Assembly (NCBI RefSeq): GCF_014857905.1 | Contig: NZ_JACYXE010000005.1 | Coordinates: 186,001-250,000, forward strand | DNA length: 64,000 nt | Direction of reading: 5' to 3' | DNA from: Agilicoccus flavus | GTDB taxonomy: Bacteria; Actinomycetota; Actinomycetes; Actinomycetales; Dermatophilaceae | Part shown: in pieces, positions 35,655-44,006 of the stretch | Layout of the letters: the number at the start of each line of letters is the position of its first letter | Position numbering within the stretch: the stretch's first letter is position 1 | Notes under the pieces: model-generated | Told to the model about the DNA's origin: nothing | Seen by the model: the letters and a program-made list of their open reading frames with translations, nothing else | Databases searched by the model: none | Translations under genes and position numbers: made by a program

Positions 35655-37442
35655 TCAGGTGACGGCGGCGGGGGCCGGCTCAGGTGCAGCGGTGTCGGCA
35701 CAGCTAGGCGGTCGTCGACGTGGGAGCAGCTCGTCGTACGCCGTCACGGACGGGATCGGACGTAGGTCCGGGGGAAGACCGGCGATGACCGCGGCCGGGT
35801 CGGTGAGCCGGCGCTGGGTCAGGCTGACCACCCTCGAGTGGTCATAGCGGTCCGGATGGACATCGTGGTGCTCGAGGCGTTGCGGTTGTGCACGGCGATC
35901 AGCCGTGTCGTGACGGCCGGCGGTGGCCCCACCCACCGCCTCATCCCTGTCCCTCTCGCTGTCCCCACTCGCGTGGCGGCGGGCTTCGACCGCGACAACG
36001 TCGGCGGTGACGGCGCCCACCCTCAGGGCGGCCTCGATCCCGGCGGTGACGTGCTCGGGGCTCATGCTGCGGTGCAGCAGCAGCACGTCAACGAGCTGCT
36101 GGGTCCCGAGGGTGTCGCCGTTGACTCTGCGGGAAGCGGCCCAGAACGCGTCGTGCGCCGTGGTGAACGTCCCGGCTCGGCGTGCGGCCGCGAGAGCGGT
36201 CGAGCCGGGCAGCGCCCCGGGCTTGGTGCTGAACACCTCGAGGTAGTGGTCCAGCTGGACCGAGGCCCCGCCGCGGGCCGTGACCCGCTCATGTCGGGCG
36301 ACCTGGACACGGCCGTCGAACACGAGCAGCTCCGAGGCGCGCAACGAGACCCGGACCCGTCGCCCGATCAGGTGCGCGGGAACGGAGTACCGGGCCATCC
36401 GCACGGTGATCATCGCGGACCGGTCCACCCGCGGATGCAGCACCAGCCCGGGGTCGAACCGCTCCACCGGGAGCGGAGCCAGCAACGGCTGCTCAGCCGC
36501 GAAGTCCTGACCGATGGTGGCCAGCCGACCCGTGATCCGTCGGGCGTCGTCCTGGACCTCCCAGCCGATGATCCGCGCGTTCAGCTCCTCCAGCGAGTCC
36601 ACGACGGGCATTGGGGTGAGCCGGTTCCGGCGGAACCGGCCGACCTCGCCCTCGACGCCGTCCTTCTCGTGCGCGCCGGCGATCCCGGGCTGGCAGTAGA
36701 ACGCGTCGAAGCCGTAGTGCGACCGGAACAACACCCACCGCTCGTTCTCCTTCCGGCCCCTCACCCCGGCGTTGCCGTGCCCAACAGTTCCCTGCCCGTG
36801 GTGCAGGACCTGGGACACCGCCGAGGTCAGGTTGTCGTAGCGGATGTGCCCGGTCGGGATCCCGCCGATCGCCTCGAACGCGGCGAGGTGTCCCTCAAGG
36901 AACGCCTCCTGCCCCTGAGTCGGGTAGATCCGGTGGATCGCTTTGCCGGAGTGCGACATCCGGAACACGAACATGTGGCACTTCGTCTTCACCCCCGCCA
37001 AGATCACCCACACCTCACCGAAGTCGACCTCGGCCTCTGCTCCCGGGGTGTGCTCCTGCTGCACGAACGCCTCCACCCGACGGCCGGCCTCCAGATCGAC
37101 CTGGGCTCGGCGAACCCTGACCCAGTCCCGCACGGTCGAGTACGACAACCCGGCCGCGTCGTGCTCTTCGAGCAGGCGGGCGTAGACCCGGCGGGCAGTG
37201 TGCCGCTGCTTGCGCGGCGCCGACAGGTCCGCCGTCAACATCTCATCGATCGCGGCCTTGTACGGGCCCAGCTTCGGGCACGCCCGCACCGTCACCTTCC
37301 GCGGTGGCGGCTGCGCCGAGGCCAACGCGGCCCGGACCGTGCGCCGATGCACCCCATGCCGCCTCGCGAGCTCACGGATCGAGAGACCCTCGACCCGCTC
37401 GTCCCGGCGAATAGCAGCGAACAGCTCCACCCGTGATCCCAT
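35655..37442 (-). CDS. istA: IS21 transposase IstA
   Basis: A 595-residue DDE transposase. The N-terminal helix-turn-helix is SIRELARRHGVHRRTVRAAL (21-40). The RNase H-like core has D140 (VDFGE), D203 (RYDN) and the glutamate near 264 (EKDGVEGEV). A beta-barrel domain follows (VPAHLIGRRVRVS). ATG 37442 has GGAGG five bases upstream. It is about 80 residues longer than usual: the last segment, rich in Arg, Asp and His, looks like low-complexity read-on. All catalytic residues are present, so the element may still be mobile. Confidence 0.94.
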   Translation of the reverse strand: MGSRVELFAAIRRDERVEGLSIRELARRHGVHRRTVRAALASAQPPPRKVTVRACPKLGPYKAAIDEMLTADLSAPRKQRHTARRVYARLLEEHDAAGLSYSTVRDWVRVRRAQVDLEAGRRVEAFVQQEHTPGAEAEVDFGEVWVILAGVKTKCHMFVFRMSHSGKAIHRIYPTQGQEAFLEGHLAAFEAIGGIPTGHIRYDNLTSAVSQVLHHGQGTVGHGNAGVRGRKENERWVLFRSHYGFDAFYCQPGIAGAHEKDGVEGEVGRFRRNRLTPMPVVDSLEELNARIIGWEVQDDARRITGRLATIGQDFAAEQPLLAPLPVERFDPGLVLHPRVDRSAMITVRMARYSVPAHLIGRRVRVSLRASELLVFDGRVQVARHERVTARGGASVQLDHYLEVFSTKPGALPGSTALAAARRAGTFTTAHDAFWAASRRVNGDTLGTQQLVDVLLLHRSMSPEHVTAGIEAALRVGAVTADVVAVEARRHASGDSERDRDEAVGGATAGRHDTADRRAQPQRLEHHDVHPDRYDHSRVVSLTQRRLTDPAAVIAGLPPDLRPIPSVTAYDELLPRRRPPSCADTAAPEPAPAAVT

Positions 37443-37535
37443 CCAGGCCTCCACCCATGAGCTCGCATCCGAACCGATGGGAACCACGCTGGAGTGGGGC
37501 CAGATCAAACCGTCACAACCACCCCGGCGAGTCGC

Positions 37536-37589
37536 AGGTGGGGCCAACACCGGCCGTCACCACGGGGCCAGCCCAACCTGTCACGGTCA
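37536..37589 (-). repeat. IS21 right terminal repeat
   Basis: On the minus strand it begins TGACCGTGACAGG and aligns without gaps to the left end. A related copy lies just inside, near 37495-37520. Confidence 0.88.
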
Positions 37590-37595
37590 GGCGCC
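37590..37595. repeat. Target-site duplication, right copy (GGCGCC)
   Basis: Directly follows the right end of the IS21 element and matches 33887-33892. Confidence 0.85.
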
Positions 37596-37987
37596 TCCGG
37601 GCGCTCGCCCACGACGCTGAGCGGGACCGCGGGATCGAGTCCGATCGCGTAGGACTCGACGGCCCGCCCGTACGTGCGCCACATCGCGAGGGAGTCCGGC
37701 GAAGCGGACGCGCTGAGGATGAAGAACGGCGGGGTCTCGGGGCGCCGCGGGTCGACCTCGTCGAGCCGCCCCAGCAGCTCCGCGAGCAGACCGCCCTTGG
37801 CCCGCGCCCGCGCACGGACCTCCGTCGCCAGCAGCTCCATCCCCATCCGCACCTCGGCCGAGTCGTTGAGGAAGCCCGATGAGGTCGCCCACAGCACGTG
37901 CCCCGACAGGATCGCCAACAGCCCCGGCCCGTCCGTGTAGTGCCAGACGAGCTCGGGCCGATGGGTGTCCGGGGCGGTCGGGGTCAT
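37590..37987 (-). pseudogene. DUF2971 protein, 5' half (split by IS21 element)
   Basis: ATG 37987 starts an N-terminal half reading LVWHYTDGPGLLAILSGHVLWATSSGFLND, the typical DUF2971 opening (Y-T-x-x-x-G-L-x-x-I and the S-F-L-N-D block), to ERPEAP, where the IS21 element interrupts. As it stands, translation would run into the element and stop within about 30 codons. The C-terminal half is at 33340-33892. DUF2971 proteins are found in defence and other accessory contexts; the function is not established. Confidence 0.92.
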
Positions 37988-38045
37988 GCGGTCATCCTCT
38001 CCCGCCGCGTTCCTGGGGAGTCGGAGTTACTCCTGTCCGAGCGAC

Positions 38046-38080
38046 GGTGACACCCGACCGACCGTTCTGGCCGTGTCACC
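38046..38080. repeat. Inverted repeat GGTGACAC/GTGTCACC
   Basis: Perfect 8-bp arms at 38046-38053 and 38073-38080 with a 19-base spacer, upstream of the DUF2971 start. It could be an operator for that gene or a weak terminator. Confidence 0.5.
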
Positions 38081-38097
38081 GGGCCACCCGAGTGGGT

Positions 38098-38139
38098 GGT
38101 GAACAAGGTCTGGCGCCTGAGCCAGGTGGTTTGTTCACC
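38098..38139 (-). terminator. Hairpin at the 3' end of the alpha/beta hydrolase gene
   Basis: GGTGAACAA (38098) pairs with TTGTTCACC (to 38139), with inner CTGGC/GCCAG pairing and small internal loops. It includes the hydrolase stop codon and is followed by a T-poor stretch; the best guess is a rho-independent-like terminator. Confidence 0.55.
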
Positions 38140-39118
38140 CGCCACTCAGGGCCCGACGGATGAAGTTGTCCCGCACCCAGAGCGACGCCTGCGACACCGC
38201 GGCGTGCGGCACCATGCCGTCGAAGCCGTGGAAGCCGCCGCCCCACATGTGGAAGTCGACGCTGACGCCGGCCTGCGACAGCTTTCGGGCGTAGTCGGTC
38301 GCCTCGTCGCGGAACGTCTCGGCGTTGCCGGTGTCGATGTAGGTCTTCGGCAGGCCGGCGAGGTCGGTGGCCCGGGCCGGCGCCGCATAGATCGAGACGT
38401 CCGGTCCGCCCCGACGCTCACCGAGCAGCGACGTCCAGCCGAACATGTTGTCGTTGCGGTCCCACGTCCCCTGCCGATCGAGCATGCGGCTGCTCGGGGT
38501 CTCGAAGCGGTCGTCGAGCATCGGACAGCTCAGGACCTGATGGGTCCGGGTGGGGAATCCCCGGTCCCGGGCCAGTAGTGCCGTGCCGGCGGCGAGCCCG
38601 CCTCCGGCGCTGATGCCGGCGATGAGGAGGCGATCGGGATCGATCGACAGGCGCTCAGCATTCTCGGCGGTCCACACGAGCCCGGCGTAGCAATCCTCGA
38701 CGGGCGCCGGGTCGGGGTGCTCGGGCGCGAGGCGGTACTCGACGGAGACGAGGACGGCGAGGCCCTCGGCTACGTAGGGCAGGTAGGTCTTGACCTCTAC
38801 AGTCCGGTCGCCGACGACCATCCCGCCGCCGTGAGTGTTGTAGATGCAGGGCCAGGGGCCCTCACCTCGCCTGGGGCGCAGCACGAGAAGGGTAACGTCC
38901 GGTTCACCCTGCAGGCCGGGCACCGTGAGCTCTTCGACCTCCACCGCGCCCCCCGCGGTCATGTCGAGGGGCTCCATCCCCGGCATGTCGTCCCACGACT
39001 GGGCGCGCATCTGCGGCAGCGTCTCCGCACTAAGTGCGGGGATGACCTCGCGGATCGGCCCGAGGGCGGGGGCGAGCTCGGGGTCGAACGGGGGGACCGG
39101 GGTGGTGTCGGTGGACAT
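38135..39118 (-). CDS. Alpha/beta hydrolase-3 (HSL-type esterase)
   Basis: A 327-residue hormone-sensitive-lipase-type esterase. The oxyanion motif is HGGGMVVGDR, the nucleophile elbow GISAGGG, the aspartate region DTGNAETFRDE, and the histidine GGFHGFDG. EYRLAPEHPDPAPVEDCYAG is characteristic of the family. It cleaves short acyl esters in the cytoplasm. ATG 39118 has GAGGAGCACGAC upstream. It diverges from the HTH regulator at 39312, which may control it. No signal peptide is seen. Confidence 0.9.
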   Translation of the reverse strand: MSTDTTPVPPFDPELAPALGPIREVIPALSAETLPQMRAQSWDDMPGMEPLDMTAGGAVEVEELTVPGLQGEPDVTLLVLRPRRGEGPWPCIYNTHGGGMVVGDRTVEVKTYLPYVAEGLAVLVSVEYRLAPEHPDPAPVEDCYAGLVWTAENAERLSIDPDRLLIAGISAGGGLAAGTALLARDRGFPTRTHQVLSCPMLDDRFETPSSRMLDRQGTWDRNDNMFGWTSLLGERRGGPDVSIYAAPARATDLAGLPKTYIDTGNAETFRDEATDYARKLSQAGVSVDFHMWGGGFHGFDGMVPHAAVSQASLWVRDNFIRRALSGG

Positions 39119-39311
39119 GTCGTGCTCCTCGCGTCGTTGCGATGACCAGGTCGTCCGCGGTCGGGCGTGGTCGTGTCACGAGTCTGGGCGGGTTCGGCGG
39201 CGCCGGGCAGCCGCAGCCTGGCGGCCGTTCCTGCGCCCCACCCGCCATCTGGCGGTCCGACCTACGATGACGCACAGGCGCGGTGCGAAAGCCGCGCCGA
39301 GGAGGTGGGTC

Positions 39312-40382
39312 GTGCGAGACCTCATCGTGAGGGTGGCCGTCAGCGACGACGACGCCGCGAGCGCGCTGCGCGTCATCTCCCACTTCGACGCGCTCGTGGA
39401 GCACGGCGCGTCGACCGCCGCGATGGTCCGGGCGGCGGCGGCCCTGGCCGGAACGGTGGCCGGCTGGCACGACCGGGATCGGGCGACGCGGGTCGACGCG
39501 ACCGGCCGCACGCTGTCCGACCCCGCCCCCTCCCCCGATCCGCGCTGGCCTCGCCTCGGCCTCGACCACGCCCAGACGAGCGCGGTGTGGATCGAGCGCG
39601 CCGGCGAGCCGGGCCCCCTGGACCGGCTCATCGTCGAGCGCTGCGCGCAGGCGCTCCGGACCAAGCTGCCGCGCGCCGGTATGCCCGCCTCGCCGGAGGA
39701 CCTGACCCGACTGGCCTGCGAATCCGAGGTGACCGACCGCGAGCGCGCCGAGGCGCTGCGGGCCCTTGGGCTCACCGGACCGCTCACGGTCGTGGCGACG
39801 CCCGCACCGGTCGTCCCCCGGGCCCGACAGCGGTGCCTGCTCGACGGCGGCTGGGTGGCGCTCGCCGCCACGGGCGCACCCGTCGACGCCGCGGCGCTCG
39901 CGCCGGGCACGGCGCGCCTGGGCAGCAGCGCCGTGCTCGACGGCGACGTCCCCGGCGCGGTGGCGCGCGCCCGCCGCGCCCTGGCGCTCTCGGTCGATCC
40001 CACGCTCGGCGCCCCGACGCACGTGGCCTTCGAGGACCTCGGCGCGCTGTCGACGATCGCCGAGTCACTCACGCCCGAGGCCGCCCGCTCGGCGCCCGCG
40101 GTCGTCGAGCTCGAGGCCCTGCGGGCGCGCCGCCCCTGGGTGCCCGCGACGATCTGCGCAGTCACGACCGAGTCGAGCCTGCGCCGGGCCGCCGCGCGCC
40201 TGCACGTCCACCACTCGACCCTGCAGGCCCGCCTCGAGTGGCTCGCCGGCGCACTCGGCTACGCCCCGGCCGAGGCGGAGGGACGGCAACGGGCCGCAGC
40301 CGCCTGGGCCGTGTGGCGGGTCTCCGGGCTGCTGCACGAGAGTGGACGGCCCCATGACGGCACAGGACGCGGGGGCGACTGA
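39312..40382 (+). CDS. PucR/CdaR-like helix-turn-helix regulator
   Basis: A 356-residue protein without a clear sensor motif in the first 270 residues. Its C-terminus (about 285-345: SSLRRAAARLHVHHSTLQARLEWLAGALGY) has the PucR C-terminal helix-turn-helix pattern, in which the recognition helix sits in the VHHSTLQxRL block. GTG 39312 has AGGAGG six bases upstream. It is divergent from the esterase gene. PucR-type proteins are often activators of catabolic genes. The N-terminal GAF-like region is only tentatively assigned. Confidence 0.78.
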   Translation: MRDLIVRVAVSDDDAASALRVISHFDALVEHGASTAAMVRAAAALAGTVAGWHDRDRATRVDATGRTLSDPAPSPDPRWPRLGLDHAQTSAVWIERAGEPGPLDRLIVERCAQALRTKLPRAGMPASPEDLTRLACESEVTDRERAEALRALGLTGPLTVVATPAPVVPRARQRCLLDGGWVALAATGAPVDAAALAPGTARLGSSAVLDGDVPGAVARARRALALSVDPTLGAPTHVAFEDLGALSTIAESLTPEAARSAPAVVELEALRARRPWVPATICAVTTESSLRRAAARLHVHHSTLQARLEWLAGALGYAPAEAEGRQRAAAAWAVWRVSGLLHESGRPHDGTGRGGD

Positions 40383-40546
40383 CGGGTCGAGCGCCGAGGC
40401 TCAGCGGTTGAGGACCGAACCGGTGCACGAGACGGGAGATGCCACGCCTGCCCCGGTTCAACGGCCCCGAGCAGCGCATATCCGCGTGACGTCCGCGACC
40501 CTTCGCCCTACCGTGGCCTCGACCCGCTCCGGAAGGAACCCCTCGC

Positions 40547-41170
40547 ATGCGCACGTTGACCTACCTCGTGGCGACGACCCTCGACGGGTTCGTGGCCGGC
40601 CCGGACGGCTCCGATCCGACCGGCCCGGGAGGCTTCTGGCCCCTCGCGCCCGACTACCTCGAGCACCTGACGCAGCACTACCCCGAGACGCTGCCCGGTC
40701 CGGCCCGCGCGGCGCTGGGCATCACCGACCCGGGCGGCCACTTCGACACCGTGCTCGAGGGGCGCCGCTCCTACGAGGTCGGCCTGGCCGCGGGCGTGAC
40801 GGACGCCTTCCCGCACCTGCGCCATCTCGTGTTTTCGACGACGCTGACCGAGTCCCCCGACCCTGGCGTGGAACTCGTGGCGGGCGACCCCGTCGCGCGG
40901 GTGCGGGAGCTGAAGGCGGAGGAGGGCTCCGGCTTGTGGCTCGTCGGCGGTGGCGAGCTGGCCGGGGCGCTCGCGCCGGAGATCGACCGGCTCGTCCTCA
41001 AGGTCGCACCCATCACGATCGGCGCGGGCGTCGGCCTCTTCGGCCGGCACGCCCGGTTCATCCCGCAGGCCTGGACCCTCACCGACCGCGTCGGGCTGGA
41101 CAGCGGCGCCCAGTTCCTCACGTTCGAGCGCGATCTCGGTCAACGCGAGATCGCCGGCACCGAGGCGTAG
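40547..41170 (+). CDS. RibD C-terminal / dihydrofolate reductase-like protein
   Basis: A 207-residue member of the RibD_C superfamily (DHFR fold). It begins RTLTYLVATTLDGFVAGPDG, carries GRRSYEVGL and the nucleotide-binding block GLWLVGGGELAGALAPEIDRLVLKV (here split as GLWLVGGGELAG and IDRLVLKVAP). Stand-alone copies are predicted NADPH reductases with unknown substrates. ATG 40547 follows AAGGAA. It is monocistronic. The 391-base region after it contains the long inverted repeat at 41247-41346 and nothing else I can recognise. Confidence 0.87.
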   Translation: MRTLTYLVATTLDGFVAGPDGSDPTGPGGFWPLAPDYLEHLTQHYPETLPGPARAALGITDPGGHFDTVLEGRRSYEVGLAAGVTDAFPHLRHLVFSTTLTESPDPGVELVAGDPVARVRELKAEEGSGLWLVGGGELAGALAPEIDRLVLKVAPITIGAGVGLFGRHARFIPQAWTLTDRVGLDSGAQFLTFERDLGQREIAGTEA

Positions 41171-41246
41171 CCCACCGACCCGGGTGGCCGGCGGCCGTCG
41201 CCGAGCGAGACACCGCAGCCGACCGCGGCGGGTCTGCCGGAACGTC

Positions 41247-41346
41247 ACGCAGTTTCGACGATGCCGCGGGTGGGATGGCGACCGGCCCGGGCCTCTGACC
41301 TGGCACGTCACCAACGGGGCTCCGCGCTGCATCGTCGAAACTGCGT
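41247..41346. repeat. 100-bp element with perfect 18-bp inverted ends
   Basis: ACGCAGTTTCGACGATGC (41247-41264) and its exact complement (41329-41346) enclose a 64-base spacer in the 41171-41561 intergenic region. It contains no ORF of note. It could be a miniature mobile element or a long-stem RNA; it is too widely spaced for a simple terminator. Confidence 0.75.
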
Positions 41347-41561
41347 AACGGCTCCCGGCTCCCCCACCCGCGAGCCGGGCGGCGGGGTTCGTTCGAGTCC
41401 CCGGGGGGTCGCTCGGCGGGCAGCTCGTCCTCGGACGTGACCGGCGGGCGTCCGAGGATCACGTCCGCCCCGCACCGAGTCGACGGCCCGGACGGCGAGC
41501 GCGGGTCCGGGGGCGGCGTCGACGCCGAGCCGGGCGAGACGACGAGGGTTACCGTTGCCCC

Positions 41562-42641
41562 ATGAGGAACGGGGTTCCTCGCGACAGCCCTCAGCGAGTG
41601 CGGTTCGCCCGATCGTCCGACGGGACGACGATCGCCTACGCCGTCCACGGCTCCGGACCCGCCCTGGTGCTCGACAGTTGCTGGCTCAGCCACCTCGAGT
41701 TCGACTGGCAGTCACCGGTGTGGCGGCACTACCTCGTCGAGCTGGGGCGTGCGCACACGGTCGTGCGGTTCGACGAGCGCGGGCACGGGCTCTCGGACCG
41801 CGACGTCACCGACTTCGGGCTCGAGCGCCGCATCGACGACCTCTGCGCCGTCGTCGACGACGCCGGGCTGGAGCGCTTCGCCCTGGTCGCGATGGCGCAG
41901 GGCGGGCCGGTCGCGTTGCACTATACCGCCCGGCCCCCCGAGCGGGTCGCGGCTCGTGTGCGCGAGCACCTACGCCGGGGTCACCGCGCACGTCACCGCC
42001 GACGACCTCGAGCTCGAGGAGGCGTTCGCGGCGATGATCCGCGCGGGCTGGGACCGCACGGACCCCTCTTCCGCCGCGTCTTCACCGCGATGCTCATCCC
42101 CGACGCGACCGAGGAACAGATGCGGTGGGTCGACGACCTGCACCGGCGGGCGGTCAGCGCCCGGACGGCCGTCGAGTCACGCCGCCAGCGGGGCATCGCC
42201 GACGCGAGCGACGTGCTGGCGGCGATCACCGCGCCGACGCTCGTCCTGCACTCCCGCCACGAGCGGATGAACGACGTCGAGTACTCCCGGATCCTCGCGC
42301 GGGGCATCCCCGGCGCACGCCTCGTCCTGCTCGACAGCCGCAACCACATCCTCCTCGAGGACGAACCCGCCTGGCCGGTCTTCCTCGCCGAGGTGACGGC
42401 GTTCCTGGCCGAGGACGAGACGCCCGCCCCGGCCGAATCGGTGCGCGACCTGCTCAGTCCCCGCGAGGGCGAGGTGCTCGCGCTGGCCGCGCAGGGCCTC
42501 GACAACGCCGGGATCGGCGCGGCCCTGACCCTCAGCGTGCGCACGGTCGAGCGACACCTGCAGAACGCCTACGGGCGGCTCGGGGTCGGCGGGCCGACGG
42601 CGCGGGCGGCGGCCGTCGGACGCTGGGTGCGGGAGGGATGA
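41562..42641 (+). pseudogene. Alpha/beta hydrolase fused to a LuxR DNA-binding domain, compensated frameshifts
   Basis: Overall frame: an alpha/beta hydrolase domain (SSDGTTIAYAVHGSGPALVL, RFDERGHGLSD, nucleophile region AMAQGG where the elbow has Gln/Gly and no clear Ser, late His in DSRNHILL) and a C-terminal LuxR helix-turn-helix (LLSPREGEVLALAAQGLDNA, SVRTVERHLQNAYGRLG). Between about 41951 and 42063 the family-like sequence (RLVCASTYAGVTAH, LELEEAFAAMIRAGW) is in a different frame. One indel near 41950 and one missing C at 42063-42066 cancel, so the open frame survives with 37 wrong codons. Such fusions are known as hydrolase-like sensor regulators. Confidence 0.78.
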
Positions 42642-42769
42642 GGCGACTACGCACAGCGGCGCACCCGCGGCGGGAGTTGGGTGGCGGCACCGATGTGCCC
42701 CGAGCCGGGCCCGCCTAGCGTCGAGGTGTCGGGTCGGTCCGCGGCCCACACCGGCCCCAGGAGGGCACC

Positions 42770-43132
42770 ATGAGCAAGGCAGCCATCAGCCTCACCACCG
42801 GCCTCGAAGACTCCGAGCGCGTCACCGTCGCGCTGCTCGTCGCGGTCGGCGACGCCGAATCGGGCCGCGACACGACGATGTTCCTCACCAAGGAGGCCGT
42901 CCGCCTCGCCGTCACCGGCGTGGCCCGCGGCGTCGCCTGCGACGGGTGCCCGCCCATCCCGACGCTGCTGTCCCGCTACGCCGCGGCCGGCGGCACGATG
43001 ATCGTCTGCGGCATCTGCGTCGACGCCAAGGGACTCGACCCCACGACGTTCGTCGACAACGCGAGCAAGGGCGGCAGCGTCCAGCTCTGGGAGTGGATCG
43101 GCGACGAGGGCGCGACCACCTTCAGCTACTGA
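42770..43132 (+). CDS. DsrE family protein
   Basis: A 120-residue DsrE/DsrF-like protein: VTVALLVAVGDAESGRDTTMFLTKEAVRLAV is the typical first half (split here: VTVALLVAVGDAESG, TTMFLTKEAVRLAV), then two CXXC-like pairs, CDGCPPI and CGICVDA. DsrE proteins handle sulfur as persulfides on cysteine; the cysteine at CGIC lies where the active Cys is expected. ATG 42770 has AGGAGGG upstream. It is a single gene with no sulfur relay partners nearby. Confidence 0.82.
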   Translation: MSKAAISLTTGLEDSERVTVALLVAVGDAESGRDTTMFLTKEAVRLAVTGVARGVACDGCPPIPTLLSRYAAAGGTMIVCGICVDAKGLDPTTFVDNASKGGSVQLWEWIGDEGATTFSY

Positions 43133-43254
43133 GCCGGCACCGACGAGCCGACCACCCATGGCCCCTCGCCACCGACCCTCACGTCGACCGCAGGTCAAAG
43201 GCGTGAACCTAACATCGGGGTCGTCCGTCGGAACGGTTGGCGTGCCGGCACGTT

Positions 43255-43280
43255 TGCTTGCACAGTGCTAGCATCACACC
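43255..43280 (+). promoter_or_regulatory. Leaderless promoter with dyad operator for the toxin-antitoxin pair
   Basis: An extended -10 TGC-TAGCAT (43266-43274) ends six bases before ATG 43281, so transcription would start at the A of the start codon. The dyad TGCTTGCAC-A-GTGCTAGCA (43255-43273, one mismatch) overlaps the -10, as expected for an autoregulating RHH antitoxin. Confidence 0.7.
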
Positions 43281-43508
43281 ATGGCGACGCTCTACATCCG
43301 TGACGTGTCGGACGACGTGACCGAGGCGCTCAAGCAGCGCGCCTCATCTGCGGGCATGTCGCTGTCCGCCTTCGTCGGTGGCGAGCTGGCCAAGCTGGCG
43401 ACGCGCCCGACGAACGCCGAGGTCGCGGCCCGGCTCCGGGGCCGTGACCGCTCCGGCGGGCCGACGTCGGCCGACATCGTGGCGGCCGTGCGGTTCGATC
43501 GTCGATGA
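43281..43508 (+). CDS. FitA/VapB-type ribbon-helix-helix antitoxin
   Basis: A 75-residue protein with an N-terminal ribbon-helix-helix (MATLYIRDVSDDVTEALKQR and ASSAGMSLSAFVGGEL) and a short C-terminal toxin-binding tail. It precedes a PIN-domain toxin with a four-base overlap (ATGA at 43505-43508), and the dyad on its promoter fits repression by the antitoxin-toxin complex. Translation is probably leaderless from ATG 43281; no ribosome site is present. Confidence 0.87.
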   Translation: MATLYIRDVSDDVTEALKQRASSAGMSLSAFVGGELAKLATRPTNAEVAARLRGRDRSGGPTSADIVAAVRFDRR

Positions 43509-43906
43509 TCGTCGTCGACGCCTCCGCGATGGTCGAGGCGTTGGTCGGCCGGGCCCCTGACCCTGCCCTCTTGGACGCCCTCACCGGCGAGATCAGTGCC
43601 CCGCACCTCCTCGACGTCGAAGTGCTCTCGGCCCTGCGCGGTCTGACGCTCGCGGGCAAACTCGACCTCGACGAGGCCGATCAGGCCCGCCGCGACTACT
43701 TCGCCTTCGCCATCTCGCGCTACGACACCGAGCCGCTCGCCGACCGGGTGTGGGCGCTGCGCCACCGATTCACCAGCTACGACGCCTGCTACCTGGCCCT
43801 CGCCGAGGCCATCGATGCCATGCTGTGGACCGCCGACCTCAAGCTGAGAGACGGCCACGCCGCCCGCGTCCACGTCGTGGGGCGGCCATCCACGCCGGGC
43901 GACTGA
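43505..43906 (+). CDS. vapC: VapC/FitB-type PIN-domain RNase toxin
   Basis: A 133-residue PIN domain. Acidic catalytic residues appear in the standard places: D5 (IVVDASAMVEAL), E38-E40 region (LLDVEVLSAL), D96-region (TSYDACYLALAEAID) and D111 (LWTADLKL). VapC toxins cut RNA with Mg2+. Length and order are normal. It is encoded just after its RHH antitoxin. All acidic positions are intact. Confidence 0.9.
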   Translation: MIVVDASAMVEALVGRAPDPALLDALTGEISAPHLLDVEVLSALRGLTLAGKLDLDEADQARRDYFAFAISRYDTEPLADRVWALRHRFTSYDACYLALAEAIDAMLWTADLKLRDGHAARVHVVGRPSTPGD

Positions 43907-44006
43907 AGCAGGATCACGATCGGCCGCGCGAAGCGGCGTCCGCCGTCGACGTCGGGCGCGAGCGCCGGCCACGAGCAACTGCGAGCCGGCCCGGACGCGG
44001 GACCCG

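Larger units (their letters stand above)
33893..37589. mobile_element. IS21-family insertion sequence with passenger genes
   Basis: A 3,697-bp element bounded by long imperfect terminal repeats, flanked by GGCGCC duplications and inserted in a DUF2971 gene. It carries istA and istB in the usual order on the minus strand. IS21 elements are normally 2-2.5 kb; the extra length is the left 0.9 kb, which holds a Cys-rich membrane protein, a thioredoxin-like protein, an ArsR tail and a 13-bp tandem array. The right end also shows a second internal copy of the terminal motif (GGGGCCAG...GTCAC near 37499-37515), as is usual for the multiple transposase sites of IS21. Both transposition genes look intact. 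Confidence 0.93.

Noticed and set aside
41370-41410. tRNA-like GGTTCG...CGAGTCC stretch
   Set aside because: No acceptor stem, anticodon arm or correctly spaced partner sequence around it.
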